Source of the DNA: Cellulomonas xiejunii
Lineage (GTDB): Bacteria; Actinomycetota; Actinomycetes; Actinomycetales; Cellulomonadaceae
Direction of reading: 5' to 3'
Assembly: GCF_024508315.1 (NCBI RefSeq)
Contig: NZ_CP101987.1
Location: 2,418,001-2,482,000, forward strand
DNA: 64,000 nucleotides
Numbering within the stretch: the stretch's first letter is position 1; each line of letters begins with the position of its first letter. A program made the translations under genes and the position numbers. Below are positions 8,743 through 19,151 of this stretch, one piece after another. Below the pieces are notes generated by a model. It saw nothing but the letters and a program-made list of their open reading frames with translations. It was not told where the DNA came from and made no database searches.

Positions 8743-9204
8743 GTGACGCTCACACCGCAGGACGCCGAGCAGGCGTTCTCACCCGCCCGGGGTCGCCCGG
8801 CCTGGGGGACGCGCCTCGGCGTGGGCAGCTTCCTGACCGTCGAGCTCGGCGACGAGCGCCCCGCCACGGGTACGCCGGGGACCGGCGAGCCCCGGCCGCA
8901 CGGCGAGTTCCACGTCTGGGTGTACTGCTCGGCGTGGCGGATCGAGACGCCGACGGCGGTGCTCGCGTCGTCGGAGGACGAACGCGACTCCCTGGCGGCC
9001 GCGGTGCGGGTGCTCGACGGCAAGGTCCTCGCCGGGGCACAGGTCGACACCCCGTCGCTGTCCCTCACCCTGACGTTCGAGGACGGCACGACGCTGCGCA
9101 CCTTCTCGATCTTCACCGACGGCTACGAGCACTGGATGCTCTACCTGCCGCAGGGCGACGTGATCACCGCGGGCCCCGGCACCGCGGTGAGCCGCGGGAC
9201 CTGA
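8743..9204 (+). CDS. Small cytoplasmic protein, candidate immunity protein
   Basis: The product is 153 residues, acidic, with no signal peptide or membrane segment. It starts at a GTG preceded at 6 nt by AAGGGAA. It reads as alternating beta strands (GEFHVWVYCSAWRIET, SLSLTLTFEDGTTLRTFSIFTDGYEHWMLYLP). The pattern resembles small beta-rich immunity proteins, but I cannot match a named family. It lies 33 nt after the toxin-like gene and converges with uppS, 9 nt away. The immunity role comes from position and composition only. Confidence 0.55.
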   Translation: MTLTPQDAEQAFSPARGRPAWGTRLGVGSFLTVELGDERPATGTPGTGEPRPHGEFHVWVYCSAWRIETPTAVLASSEDERDSLAAAVRVLDGKVLAGAQVDTPSLSLTLTFEDGTTLRTFSIFTDGYEHWMLYLPQGDVITAGPGTAVSRGT

Positions 9205-9213
9205 CGGGGCCGC

Positions 9214-10008
9214 TCAGCCGATGGTCGGCGCGTCGACCGCCCCGCCGTACCGCCGGTCGCGCCGCGCGTACGTCTCGACGGCGCGCCACAGGTGCCGGCG
9301 GTCGACGTCGGGCCACGGCTCGTCGAGGAACACCAGCTCGGCGTACGCGGACTGCCACAGCATGAAGTTCGAGATCCGCTGCTCGCCCGACGACCGCACG
9401 AAGAGGTCGACGTCCGGCAGGTCCGGCTCGTCGAGGAACCGCTGGATCGTCTTCTCGTTCACCCGCTCCGGCTTGAGCCTGCCGGCCGCGACCTCACGGG
9501 CGATGGCCTGCGCGGCGTCGGCGATCTCGGCCCGACCGCCGTAGTTGACGCACATCGTCAGGGTGCAGGTCGAGTTGCCGGCGGTCTGCCGCTCCGCGGT
9601 CTCGAGCTCGTTGATCACGGACCGCCACAGGCGAGGGCGGCGGCCGGCCCACCGCACGCGCACGCCCCAGGAGTCCATGAGGTCGCGGCGTCGGCGCAGG
9701 ACGTCACGGTTGAAGCCCATGAGGAACCGCACCTCCTCGGGCGAGCGCGACCAGTTCTCCGTCGAGAACGCGTACGCAGACACGTGCTGCACACCGATCT
9801 CGATCGCCCCGGCGACGACGTCCAGGAGCGACGCCTCTCCCGCACGGTGCCCCTCGACGCGCGGCAGGCCTCGCGCGTTGGCCCAGCGACCGTTGCCGTC
9901 CATCACGACCGCGACGTGCCGCGGCACGAGCTCCCGCGGGATCTGCGGCGGACGGGCGCCGGACGGGTGCGGGTAGGGCGGGACGGTCTCGCGTGGCACG
10001 TTGGACAT
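9214..10008 (-). CDS. uppS: Isoprenyl (polyprenyl) diphosphate synthase, cis-type
   Basis: This membrane-associated cis-prenyltransferase makes the long-chain lipid carrier for cell-wall synthesis. It has 264 residues, normal for UppS. It shows [10 protein letters not shown] (diphosphate-binding Asp), [30 protein letters not shown] and the C-terminal [23 protein letters not shown]. The ATG at 10008 is chosen because its tail matches other actinobacterial UppS proteins. It follows recO on the same strand with a 38-nt gap, the usual recO-uppS order. Confidence 0.95.
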   Translation of the reverse strand: MSNVPRETVPPYPHPSGARPPQIPRELVPRHVAVVMDGNGRWANARGLPRVEGHRAGEASLLDVVAGAIEIGVQHVSAYAFSTENWSRSPEEVRFLMGFNRDVLRRRRDLMDSWGVRVRWAGRRPRLWRSVINELETAERQTAGNSTCTLTMCVNYGGRAEIADAAQAIAREVAAGRLKPERVNEKTIQRFLDEPDLPDVDLFVRSSGEQRISNFMLWQSAYAELVFLDEPWPDVDRRHLWRAVETYARRDRRYGGAVDAPTIG

Positions 10009-10046
10009 GGTGCCACCCGGCGCGGTGCGTGCGGGCCGCGCCGGCG

Positions 10047-10778
10047 TCAGACGCGTTCCACCATCGGCAGTGAGCGCAGCCGCCGCTCCAGGTGGAACTG
10101 GCAGAACACCGCGACGAGCCCGTTGCCCTCCGCGCGGTGGCGCTCGGCGCTCGCGTCGGCCACGTCCCAGTCCCCCGACAGCAGGGCCGCGAGCAGCGCG
10201 AACGTCTCCGGCGCGGGCGCCGCAGCGCCCGGCGGACGGCACGCCCCGCACACCGCGCCTCCCACCGACGGCGCGAACGCGTGGTGCGGCCCCGGGGCCC
10301 CGCAGCGCGCGCACTCGGTGAAGCTCGGCGCCCACCCGGCGACGGCCAGCGCGCGCAGCAGGTACGAGTCGAGGACGAGCCCGGGCGCGTGCGCCCGCGT
10401 CGCCAGCGCCCGCACCGCACCGACCAGCAGCCGGTACTGCTGGACCGACGGCTCGCGCTCCGCCTCGACGAGCCGTTCGGCCGTCTCCAGCATCACCGTC
10501 CCGACGGTGTACAGCGCGTAGTCCTCGCAGACCTGACGACCGTAGGACCCGAGCGTCTCGACCTGGGTCACGACGTCGAGGTTGCGTCCCGTGCTCAGCT
10601 GCACGTCGATGTGCATGAACGGCTCGAGCCGCGACCCGAACCGCGACGTCGTGCGGCGCACGCCCTTGCCGACCGCGCGCACCTTGCCGTGCTCGCGCGT
10701 CAGGAGGGTGACGATGCGGTCGGCCTCCCCCAGCTTGTGGGTGCGCAGCACGATCGCCTCGTCGCGGTAGAGGCTCAC
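10047..10778 (-). CDS. recO: DNA repair protein RecO
   Basis: RecO helps load RecA onto gaps with RecR and RecF. It has 243 residues: an N-terminal OB fold ([41 protein letters not shown]), then a helical domain with the zinc site CARCG...CGAC at residues about 156-180. The start is GTG. A GACAAT box lies 6 nt upstream (minus strand), so the transcript may be leaderless. uppS follows, while leuA lies directly upstream in the same direction. Confidence 0.95.
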   Translation of the reverse strand: MSLYRDEAIVLRTHKLGEADRIVTLLTREHGKVRAVGKGVRRTTSRFGSRLEPFMHIDVQLSTGRNLDVVTQVETLGSYGRQVCEDYALYTVGTVMLETAERLVEAEREPSVQQYRLLVGAVRALATRAHAPGLVLDSYLLRALAVAGWAPSFTECARCGAPGPHHAFAPSVGGAVCGACRPPGAAAPAPETFALLAALLSGDWDVADASAERHRAEGNGLVAVFCQFHLERRLRSLPMVERV

Positions 10779-10784
10779 GGGGCC

Positions 10785-10790
10785 ATTGTC
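10785..10790 (-). promoter_or_regulatory. -10-like box for recO
   Basis: GACAAT on the minus strand is followed by 6 nt and the GTG at 10778, the same spacing as other leaderless starts here. The first base deviates from TANNNT, so this is a weaker call. Confidence 0.35.
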
Positions 10791-10848
10791 CCCCCGGTCG
10801 CCGGGACGGCCGGCCGCGGCGCGCGGGTGGCGCGCCGCGGCGGCCGTC

Positions 10849-12735
<1,887 letters not shown>

Positions 12736-12820
12736 GAGCAGCGAGCGTGCGCGCACGCCCATGACCCTACCCCCCGCGCGCACGGCGCGCCTCCACCCTG
12801 CGCGGGCGGCTCGAGGGACG

Positions 12821-14287
12821 TCAGGCGAGGACGATCACCTCCGTGGACGTGCGGGCGACGACGCGTCCGTCGATCGCAGTGAGCTGGCGCAGGTCGGACG
12901 GCAGCTCGACCCGCCAGGCCTCGACACCGTCCCGCAGCCCGCGGGCGACGAGGTCGAACCCGTCGGCACCATCGGGCTCCGGCGCAAGCACGTGCAGACC
13001 GTCGGTCAGCGGGGCGATGTACTGCACCGCCACGAGCTCCTGCTCCCACAGCAGCCGCCCGTCCGCACCGTCCACGGCGCCCACGGACGCCTCACCCGCC
13101 ATGACGACGACGCCGTGCGCCACGGCGACCGGAGACATGGAGGTCGGCAGCCGCCAGACGACGGTGCCGTCGTCCGCCCGCACGGCGACCGCCCGGTTGC
13201 CCACGTCGATCACGAGCGCGTCGACCGACGAGTCGCCCACCACAGGCCGGGGCAGGCCGGGGACCCTGGCCCGGACGGTGCCGTCGGCGTCACGCAGCGT
13301 CCCGCCGAACACGGCCTCCCACGTCGCGAAGCCGCCGTCGGGCAGACCGGCCACGAGGATCTGCTGGCCGGCCGGGCCCGCCTCCAGGACGACGCCCGTG
13401 CGGGCGTCGAGCACCGTGGTCGAGTTCGCCATGAGCGCGACCACGTCGCCGCCCGCCACGAGCTTGGGCACGGCACGGACCCCGCCGTTGTCGACCAGCG
13501 GCACCGGGGAGGTCCACGACCAGCGCACGGTGCCGTCGGTCCCGTCGCGGCGCTCGACGAGCACGTGCCGGTCGTTGAGCCCCGTCGCGACGACGACGTC
13601 GTCCTCGTGACGCTGGATTCCCAGGACGCTCCCCTCGACCTCCCACGCACCGCGCTGCGTGCCGTCCGCGCCGGCGAGCGCGACGACGTGCGTGGGCGGG
13701 ACGTAGTTCGTCGACCCGCCGGGGGTCCCGTACACGACGTCCGGCTCCGTCCACGCGCACAGGAGGTGGCCTGAGCCGCCCTCACCCGCGACGCACGCGA
13801 CGGCGACGGACTCGAAGCCCGAGCCGGCCTGGTCGACGACCGGCACCTCCCAGCGCGTCGTGCCCGTCGCAGGGTCCGACGAGCGCACGACCCATCGGCC
13901 GTCGGCTCCGCTGACCGTCACCAGCGCGCCCGCGGCGTCCAGCACCGGCGTCGGGCCGTCCGCGGCGGTCCGCCACCGCTCGACGGGCGGACGCTCGAGC
14001 GGCCGCACCACGCCGGGCAGGGCGGCGAAGACGTCGGCGCGCTCGCGCGCCGCCCGCTCCGTGACGCCGGTGGCGACGGCCGCGGCACCCACCACGACGG
14101 CGAGGGCACCGGCGCCCCAGGGCCACCAGCGGCGCTCAGCCCGGTGCGCGTCCGGGGCGTCGGGCCCGCCTGGACCGCCGGCGGCTGCGGCGTGGTCGCG
14201 CGCCGACCTGACGACCGCCGACGGACGGTCGTCCTCCTCGTCGAGCTCGACCGGCCGCATCCTCGGGGCCGGGCGCACGGCACCCAT
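12821..14287 (-). CDS. Membrane-anchored PQQ-like beta-propeller protein
   Basis: The product has 488 residues. A short cytoplasmic N-terminus is acidic then Pro/Ala-rich. A single membrane helix follows at residues about 57-75 (WWPWGAGALAVVVGAAAVATGV). The rest is an extracellular domain of repeated DG-x-x-W units (DGRWVVRSSDPATGTTRWEVP, DGTVRWSWTSPVP, DGTVVWRLPTSM, DGRLLWEQEL, DGVEAWRVELP), typical of PQQ/quinoprotein-like propellers. There are no quinone-ligand residues I can point to, so it is probably a binding or scaffold protein. The start has a TAGTCT box 6 nt upstream and may be leaderless. Confidence 0.75.
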   Translation of the reverse strand: MGAVRPAPRMRPVELDEEDDRPSAVVRSARDHAAAAGGPGGPDAPDAHRAERRWWPWGAGALAVVVGAAAVATGVTERAARERADVFAALPGVVRPLERPPVERWRTAADGPTPVLDAAGALVTVSGADGRWVVRSSDPATGTTRWEVPVVDQAGSGFESVAVACVAGEGGSGHLLCAWTEPDVVYGTPGGSTNYVPPTHVVALAGADGTQRGAWEVEGSVLGIQRHEDDVVVATGLNDRHVLVERRDGTDGTVRWSWTSPVPLVDNGGVRAVPKLVAGGDVVALMANSTTVLDARTGVVLEAGPAGQQILVAGLPDGGFATWEAVFGGTLRDADGTVRARVPGLPRPVVGDSSVDALVIDVGNRAVAVRADDGTVVWRLPTSMSPVAVAHGVVVMAGEASVGAVDGADGRLLWEQELVAVQYIAPLTDGLHVLAPEPDGADGFDLVARGLRDGVEAWRVELPSDLRQLTAIDGRVVARTSTEVIVLA

Positions 14288-14293
14288 GGCCCG

Positions 14294-14299
14294 AGACTA
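14294..14299 (-). promoter_or_regulatory. -10 box for the beta-propeller gene
   Basis: TAGTCT on the minus strand is separated by 6 nt from the ATG at 14287, the leaderless arrangement repeated across this window. Confidence 0.45.
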
Positions 14300-14331
14300 G
14301 AACACCGGGGTACGCAGGGGCGGCCGGGCGG

Positions 14332-14709
14332 TCAGACCCACTGGACGAGCTGCCAGACGATGCCGTTGGGGTCGGCGAACTGGCAGAACCGCTCACCCCA
14401 CGGCTCCGTCCCGGGAGGCGTGACGACCTGCGCACCGGCGGCGGCGATGCGCTCGTACTCGGCGTCCAGGTCCTCGACGACGAACGCGACCAGGAGGCCC
14501 TGCCCGGCCGGACCCGCGATCCGGTCGGGCTTGAAGCTGGGCAGGCCGACGCGCAGCAGCGTGAGGTTGAACCCGACGTCCGGGTGGCTGAGCGCGACGA
14601 AGCCGTCGGCGGACATCTCCTCGACGAAACCCAGGTGCGTGCGGGCGAACTCGGCCGAGGCGGCGACGTCGGGGACGTTGAGCGACACGGCGGATCCGGT
14701 GATGTGCAT
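14332..14709 (-). CDS. VOC family protein
   Basis: The product has 125 residues, one VOC module: MHITGSAVSLNVPDVAASAEFARTHLGFVE, GFVALSHPDVGFNLTLLRVG, GLLVAFVVEDLDAEYERI, ending FADPNGIVWQLVQWV. Such proteins bind, modify or degrade small molecules; the substrate is unknown. GAGAGGA lies 5 nt before the ATG. It diverges from the TetR gene across a 23-bp palindrome, so that regulator probably controls it, perhaps in response to a toxic compound. Regulation by the neighbour is inferred from the operator position. Confidence 0.87.
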   Translation of the reverse strand: MHITGSAVSLNVPDVAASAEFARTHLGFVEEMSADGFVALSHPDVGFNLTLLRVGLPSFKPDRIAGPAGQGLLVAFVVEDLDAEYERIAAAGAQVVTPPGTEPWGERFCQFADPNGIVWQLVQWV

Positions 14710-14725
14710 GTCGATCCTCTCGAAG

Positions 14726-14748
14726 TACCTTGTCCACCGTACAAGGTA
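14726..14748 (+). promoter_or_regulatory. Operator between VOC and TetR genes
   Basis: TACCTTGT, a 7-bp spacer (14734-14740), then ACAAGGTA form a perfect 8-bp inverted repeat in the 73-bp gap between two divergent genes. Length and position fit a TetR-family operator controlling both genes. Binding is inferred. Confidence 0.72.
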
Positions 14749-14782
14749 TCTCGGTGCCGACATGTTCCCCGCAGGAGGCCGA

Positions 14783-15544
14783 GTGTCACGCGAGCTGATC
14801 GACCTGCTGTGGCGGGACCACCCCGCGGCGCCCGCCTCCGGCACGCGGGGACCGCGCTCGAAGGTGTCGACGTCCCAGGTCGTCGACACCGCCACCGGCA
14901 TCGCCGACCGCGACGGCCTGCCCGCAGTGACCGTGCGGCGGCTGGGCGTGACGCTCGGCATCGCGCCGAACGCCGTCTACACCCACGTCGGCTCCCGGGA
15001 CGACCTGCTGGTGCTGATGGCCGACGCGATCCGCGCGGTCCGGCCCCGCCTGCCCCACCTCGACGGGACGTGGCAGGCGCGCGTCCGGGCCGTCGCGCAG
15101 GACGAGCTCGCGCTGTACGCCGCCCACCCCTGGCTCCTCGACGTGACGGACCCGCGCACCGCCTTCGGACCCGGCACGATCGCCACCTACGACCACCAGC
15201 TGCACGCTCTGGACGGCACCGGGCTGGACGACGTCGAGCGCGACGCAGCCCTCGCCTTCGTCGGCGACTTCGTCCGCGCCTCCGCACGCTCGTTCCTCCC
15301 GGACCCGCACTCCGCGCAGATCGCCACGGTGTGGTCGGCGTGGCAGGGCCGGCTCACCGACTACGTCGGGGACCGGTTCCCGCTCGCGCGACGCGTCGGA
15401 GCCGCAGCCGGCGCCGCCATGAACGCGCCCTCCAGCGCCGAGCACACCTGGCGGTTCGGTCTCGACCGCGTCCTCGACGCGCTCGCGGCCCTCGTGAGCG
15501 CCGCGGGCTCCAGGTCCGGCACCGACGGGCTCCCCGGCGCCTAG
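14783..15544 (+). CDS. TetR-family transcriptional regulator
   Basis: The product is about 253 residues. An N-terminal extension of about 35 residues precedes the helix-turn-helix (VVDTATGIADRDGLPAVTVRRLGVTLGIAPNAVYTHVGSRDDLLVLMADAI). A C-terminal ligand domain of the TetR_C (tetracycline-repressor-like) type follows, with DLALYAAHPWLLDV-like and WQARVRAVAQDELALYAAHP segments. The start is the GTG at 14783, 4 nt after AGGAGG. The ATG at 14762 has no good site. It diverges from the VOC gene with a shared palindrome. Its TAG stop and the TAG of the convergent RDD-FHA gene share a 4-bp CTAG. The ligand is unknown. Confidence 0.88.
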   Translation: MSRELIDLLWRDHPAAPASGTRGPRSKVSTSQVVDTATGIADRDGLPAVTVRRLGVTLGIAPNAVYTHVGSRDDLLVLMADAIRAVRPRLPHLDGTWQARVRAVAQDELALYAAHPWLLDVTDPRTAFGPGTIATYDHQLHALDGTGLDDVERDAALAFVGDFVRASARSFLPDPHSAQIATVWSAWQGRLTDYVGDRFPLARRVGAAAGAAMNAPSSAEHTWRFGLDRVLDALAALVSAAGSRSGTDGLPGA

Positions 15545-16770
15545 ACCGAGGTCCTGCGTCCACCCACGACGGGCATCGCGACGACCCGCAGCGAGCTGTC
15601 GCCGAACATCACGACGGCCCCCTCGCGCAGCCGCACCGGGTGGTCGACCGGGCACACGACCTGCGCCCCGTCCGGCAGCGTCACCAGGGTGCCGTTGGTC
15701 GAGCCGCGGTCCACCACCCACGCCCCGCCGGCCGCGTCGACCGCGAGCTGCAGGTGGGTCTTGGAGACCGAGCGGGCCGGGTCGACGACGCGCACGACCT
15801 GCACACCCGGCCCCTGCGACGGGTTGCGCCCGACCAGGGCCAGACGCTCGACCGTGAGCACGCGACCGTCGTCGAACGCGACGCGCAGCCCCGCGGTCCC
15901 GCCGGGGCGCTGCTCCGGCAGGACGTCCGTCCGGGGCGGGGCCGGACGCGTCATCTCGAGCTCGGGCGCCAACCCGAACGCCAGCGTCGGCGCCGCCCGA
16001 ACGGCAGGGATCGCACGGGTGTCGAGGTCGGGGGCCGAGCGCTGCGGGTGCAGGGGCGCGAGGACCAGCCCTCGCCCGTCGGGTGCGGGCGCGCCAGGCG
16101 CAGCCGGCGAAGGCGCCGCGAGGACGCCCGACGCACCCGTGGGCGGCTCGGCGGGCGCGCGGAACGGTGCGTCGTCGACCTCGGGCGACCGCGTCGCCTC
16201 GGCAGCGCGGGCCGGACGCCGGGCCGTGTCCGCTCGGACGGTGCGGCTCGTCGCGTCGTGCCCACGGGCCTGGGGCGACGGCGCGACCCGCAGCACCTCC
16301 GCGTCGACCGCCCGGTCGTGCCAGCCGCGCCGCCGGCCCGTCCGGTCGAGCAGCGGGGACAGCAGCACCACGAGCTGCCCGACCGCGCAGGCCAGGGCGC
16401 CGACGGCCACGACGAGCCCGCGGACGAGCACGCGGCCGGCGCCGATCGGCCGGCGGGTGTGCACGTCGACCGTCCGCACGCCGAGCAGCCGCCGACCGAG
16501 GGTCCAGCCGAGGCGTCCGTGAACCAGCCACTGCGCGATCGTGACGGCCGCCGCCAGCACCACCGCGGCGCCCAGCAGGGGCGCCGGGGCGGCGGGGGCG
16601 TCCGCAGCCACGGCACCGTCCCGCACGGCGGCGGCGACGCGCAGTGCGGCGACGAGCACCACCGCGCCTCCGAGCGCCATCACGACCACCTGGTCGACGA
16701 GCACGGCGACGAACCGCCGCCCCAGGCCCGCCGGCCGGTCGTCCAGGGCGGTCACGGGTCGGCTGGTCAT
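15541..16770 (-). CDS. RDD and FHA domain membrane protein
   Basis: The product has 409 residues. Residues about 12-150 are an RDD-type membrane domain with three hydrophobic segments (GLGRRFVAVLVDQVVVMALGG, GWTLGRRLLGVRTVDV, ARP...VLVRGL). A Pro/Ala-rich linker of about 140 residues follows. The C-terminal 110 residues are an FHA phosphothreonine-binding domain with VGRNPSQGP, SVSKTHLQL and DRGSTNGT. It is the last gene of the kinase/phosphatase/FN3 operon. Its ATG overlaps the transglutaminase-like stop (ATGA). It may recruit kinase targets to the membrane (inferred). It converges with the TetR gene with 4 shared bases. Confidence 0.88.
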   Translation of the reverse strand: MTSRPVTALDDRPAGLGRRFVAVLVDQVVVMALGGAVVLVAALRVAAAVRDGAVAADAPAAPAPLLGAAVVLAAAVTIAQWLVHGRLGWTLGRRLLGVRTVDVHTRRPIGAGRVLVRGLVVAVGALACAVGQLVVLLSPLLDRTGRRRGWHDRAVDAEVLRVAPSPQARGHDATSRTVRADTARRPARAAEATRSPEVDDAPFRAPAEPPTGASGVLAAPSPAAPGAPAPDGRGLVLAPLHPQRSAPDLDTRAIPAVRAAPTLAFGLAPELEMTRPAPPRTDVLPEQRPGGTAGLRVAFDDGRVLTVERLALVGRNPSQGPGVQVVRVVDPARSVSKTHLQLAVDAAGGAWVVDRGSTNGTLVTLPDGAQVVCPVDHPVRLREGAVVMFGDSSLRVVAMPVVGGRRTSV

Positions 16771-19151
16771 CGTTCACCTCGGCGGTCGGAGCGGGTTCGG
16801 CGTGGACGTCGTCCGGGAGCGGCGTCGCTCGACGCCACGAGCGCCGTCTGCCGCCGTGTCGGGCGCGGTGACGAGCGTCGCAGCGACGCGAGCGACGCAC
16901 GGCTCCGGACGCGTCGGCGCCACGGCAGGGTCCGGCGCAGCGCACCGACGGTCGCGTCCACGTCGGCCCAGTACGCCTCGACCTCCGACCGGTCGGGTGC
17001 CCCGGCGCCGAAGACCGCACGGTCGGCGCGCCGCGCGAGCGCGTCGACACGGGCCGCGACCGCCGGGTGCCGGGCCGTGACCGTCGTGGCCCACGCGCGG
17101 GCGGTCTCGCGACGCGTCGCCGCCACCGGCGGGACGCCCCCCATGTCGCGGGCGGTGTCCACGACCTCGTCCCAGCCGCCGGCGACCCGCCGCACCGGAT
17201 CGGCTGCCCGCCGCCGCCGTCGGCGCCGTCGTGCCTTGAGCGCGATCACCACGAGCAGCGGTGACAGCAGCACGAGGACCCCGGCGAGGCCGACGCCCGT
17301 CCAGGCCGCGATGCGCAGCCACAGCGCGAGCCCGGAGTCGTCCGCGGGCGGGTCCTCCGTCTGGGGCTGCTCGGTGTCGTCGTCGGGCGGCGTGACACGG
17401 TCCGGCGGGAGCGCGGGCGGCTGCACGACCTGCGGCTGCGGGTCGGTGTCGGTCTCCTCCTGCTCCTGCTCGGGCGTGCGCGAGCGCGGCGGGGTCACGT
17501 CGAACGTCACCCAACCGTGGCCGGCGAAGGCGACCTCGACCCACGCCTGCACGTCGCGCCCGCGGATCTCGACGGCGCCGTCCTCGTCGGTCGGCACGGT
17601 CACGTCGCCCTCCCCCTCGAGGTCGTCGCCCGAGCCCGGGACGAAACCGAGCACGACGCGCGCCGGCAGGCCCCTCTCGCGGATCATCAGGGCAGCCGAC
17701 GCCGCGTACTGCTCGCCGTCACCGACCATCACGTCCCCGGCGAGGAGCTCGGCGAGCCGGGCGGCACCGTGGCCCGACAGCGACGGGTAGTCCCCGGCGT
17801 CCGTCAGGCCGTGGCTGAAGTAGCCCTGCTGGCTCAGGTGGTCGGCGATGGCGCGCGCGGCCTGGACGTGGGTCCCGGCGTCGCGCGCGATGTCCGCCGC
17901 CGCGACGTCGACGGCCGGGGGCTCACCGCTGTTCGGCGGCTGCGACACCCGCCCGGGCGCCGCTCCCCCGATCTCGTCGTCCTCCGGCACCGCGGGCACC
18001 ACGACGTCGAGGGAGTACGTCATCCCCTGACGGACTCCCGAGGTGACCACCGCCGCACCCGTCGCGTCGTTGAACCGCAGGTCCCCGGTCGCGCGTCCCA
18101 GGTCCACCGACCGCGCGTAACCCACGGTCGGCAGCCAGACGCCCTGCAGCGCACCGACCGTGACGTCCACGCGCGCCGCCTCGCCGCGCACCGGGACGTC
18201 GATGGTGTCGCCGACGCGCCGGAACTCCCCCGACGCCTGCGCGGAGCCGTCGCCGGCCACGTTGAACACCACGCCGTCGTACTGGTCGAACGTCGCGAGC
18301 CGCACGCGTGCTCCGCGCGGCAGGCCGTCGACCGTCAGCAGGACCGTGTCGTCCATCTTGACGAGGCGCCGGAACGACGCGAGCGGGCTCGGGTAGTCGC
18401 GCGGGTCGAAGGGCGGGACGATCTCGTCGCGGACGACGAAGCGCGGCTGGTCCGCGACGACCAGCGGACCGCCGACGAGACCACCGGTCGCCGCCACCGC
18501 GACCAGGGCAGCCGTCGCGACGACGCGACGGGGACGCCACGCACCGGTCCGCCACGCGGCCCACGTCAGACCCGTCACCGCCAGGACGGTGCCCGCGACA
18601 GCCGGCGGCACCGGCGGCTGCCGGGTCCCCAGCACGACGGCGGCGACGAGGACCAGGAGCGGGACGAGCGCCGCGAGCGAGGCGACCGCCGACCGGCGCA
18701 CGCGCAGCGTCAGGGTGAGCGCCGCCGCCGTCCCGACGAGCGCGAGCAGGAAGGCGGCGACCAGCAGCGTCCCACCCGTTCCCACGGGCGGCTGCAGCGT
18801 GAGGACCTGCTTCCAGGTCGACGCCGCTCCCCGGGCGAGGGCGGCGAACGTCGCGGGCGTGGGCACCACCCCCGCCACGGTGGTCGTCGGCGCCGCGAGC
18901 GCACCCCCGGCCAGCGCGTACACGGCCACCAGCAGCGCGACGACGACGATGGCGGACCACCTGCGCAGCGCGCCGACGACGGTCACCGCGGCCCCGAGCA
19001 CGATCCCGCCGACGAGCGCCGGCACGACGGCCGTCGTGCCGTACACCGGCAGGAGCGGCGTGAGCGCGAGCGCCACGGTGGCCGGCAGCACGGCGACGTC
19101 ACGCACGGCGTCCGCGGGCTCCCGCACCCCGATGCGCTGCCCCGGCCTCAT
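16767..19151 (-). CDS. Transglutaminase-fold membrane protein with degenerate active site
   Basis: The product has 794 residues. The N-terminal 230 residues carry about six membrane helices. Next comes a long extracellular region, then a transglutaminase-like core (residues about 500-590), a Pro/Glu-rich segment, one more membrane helix and a cytoplasmic tail with a DUF4129-like Arg-rich region. In active family members the core has GxC and DAHAW. Here the matching sites read VGDGEQYAASAALMIRERGLPARVVLGF and GRDVQAWVEVAFAGHGWVTFDVTP. The catalytic Cys is Gly and the His is Gln; only the Asp is kept. It is probably a non-enzymatic scaffold. Start and stop overlap both neighbours by ATGA. Confidence 0.85.
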   Translation of the reverse strand: MRPGQRIGVREPADAVRDVAVLPATVALALTPLLPVYGTTAVVPALVGGIVLGAAVTVVGALRRWSAIVVVALLVAVYALAGGALAAPTTTVAGVVPTPATFAALARGAASTWKQVLTLQPPVGTGGTLLVAAFLLALVGTAAALTLTLRVRRSAVASLAALVPLLVLVAAVVLGTRQPPVPPAVAGTVLAVTGLTWAAWRTGAWRPRRVVATAALVAVAATGGLVGGPLVVADQPRFVVRDEIVPPFDPRDYPSPLASFRRLVKMDDTVLLTVDGLPRGARVRLATFDQYDGVVFNVAGDGSAQASGEFRRVGDTIDVPVRGEAARVDVTVGALQGVWLPTVGYARSVDLGRATGDLRFNDATGAAVVTSGVRQGMTYSLDVVVPAVPEDDEIGGAAPGRVSQPPNSGEPPAVDVAAADIARDAGTHVQAARAIADHLSQQGYFSHGLTDAGDYPSLSGHGAARLAELLAGDVMVGDGEQYAASAALMIRERGLPARVVLGFVPGSGDDLEGEGDVTVPTDEDGAVEIRGRDVQAWVEVAFAGHGWVTFDVTPPRSRTPEQEQEETDTDPQPQVVQPPALPPDRVTPPDDDTEQPQTEDPPADDSGLALWLRIAAWTGVGLAGVLVLLSPLLVVIALKARRRRRRRRAADPVRRVAGGWDEVVDTARDMGGVPPVAATRRETARAWATTVTARHPAVAARVDALARRADRAVFGAGAPDRSEVEAYWADVDATVGALRRTLPWRRRVRSRASLASLRRSSPRPTRRQTALVASSDAAPGRRPRRTRSDRRGER

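Noticed and set aside
14584..17790. 1068-aa plus-strand frame
   Set aside because: It lies antisense to the RDD-FHA and transglutaminase-like genes and is rich in Arg, Ser and Pro with no domains.
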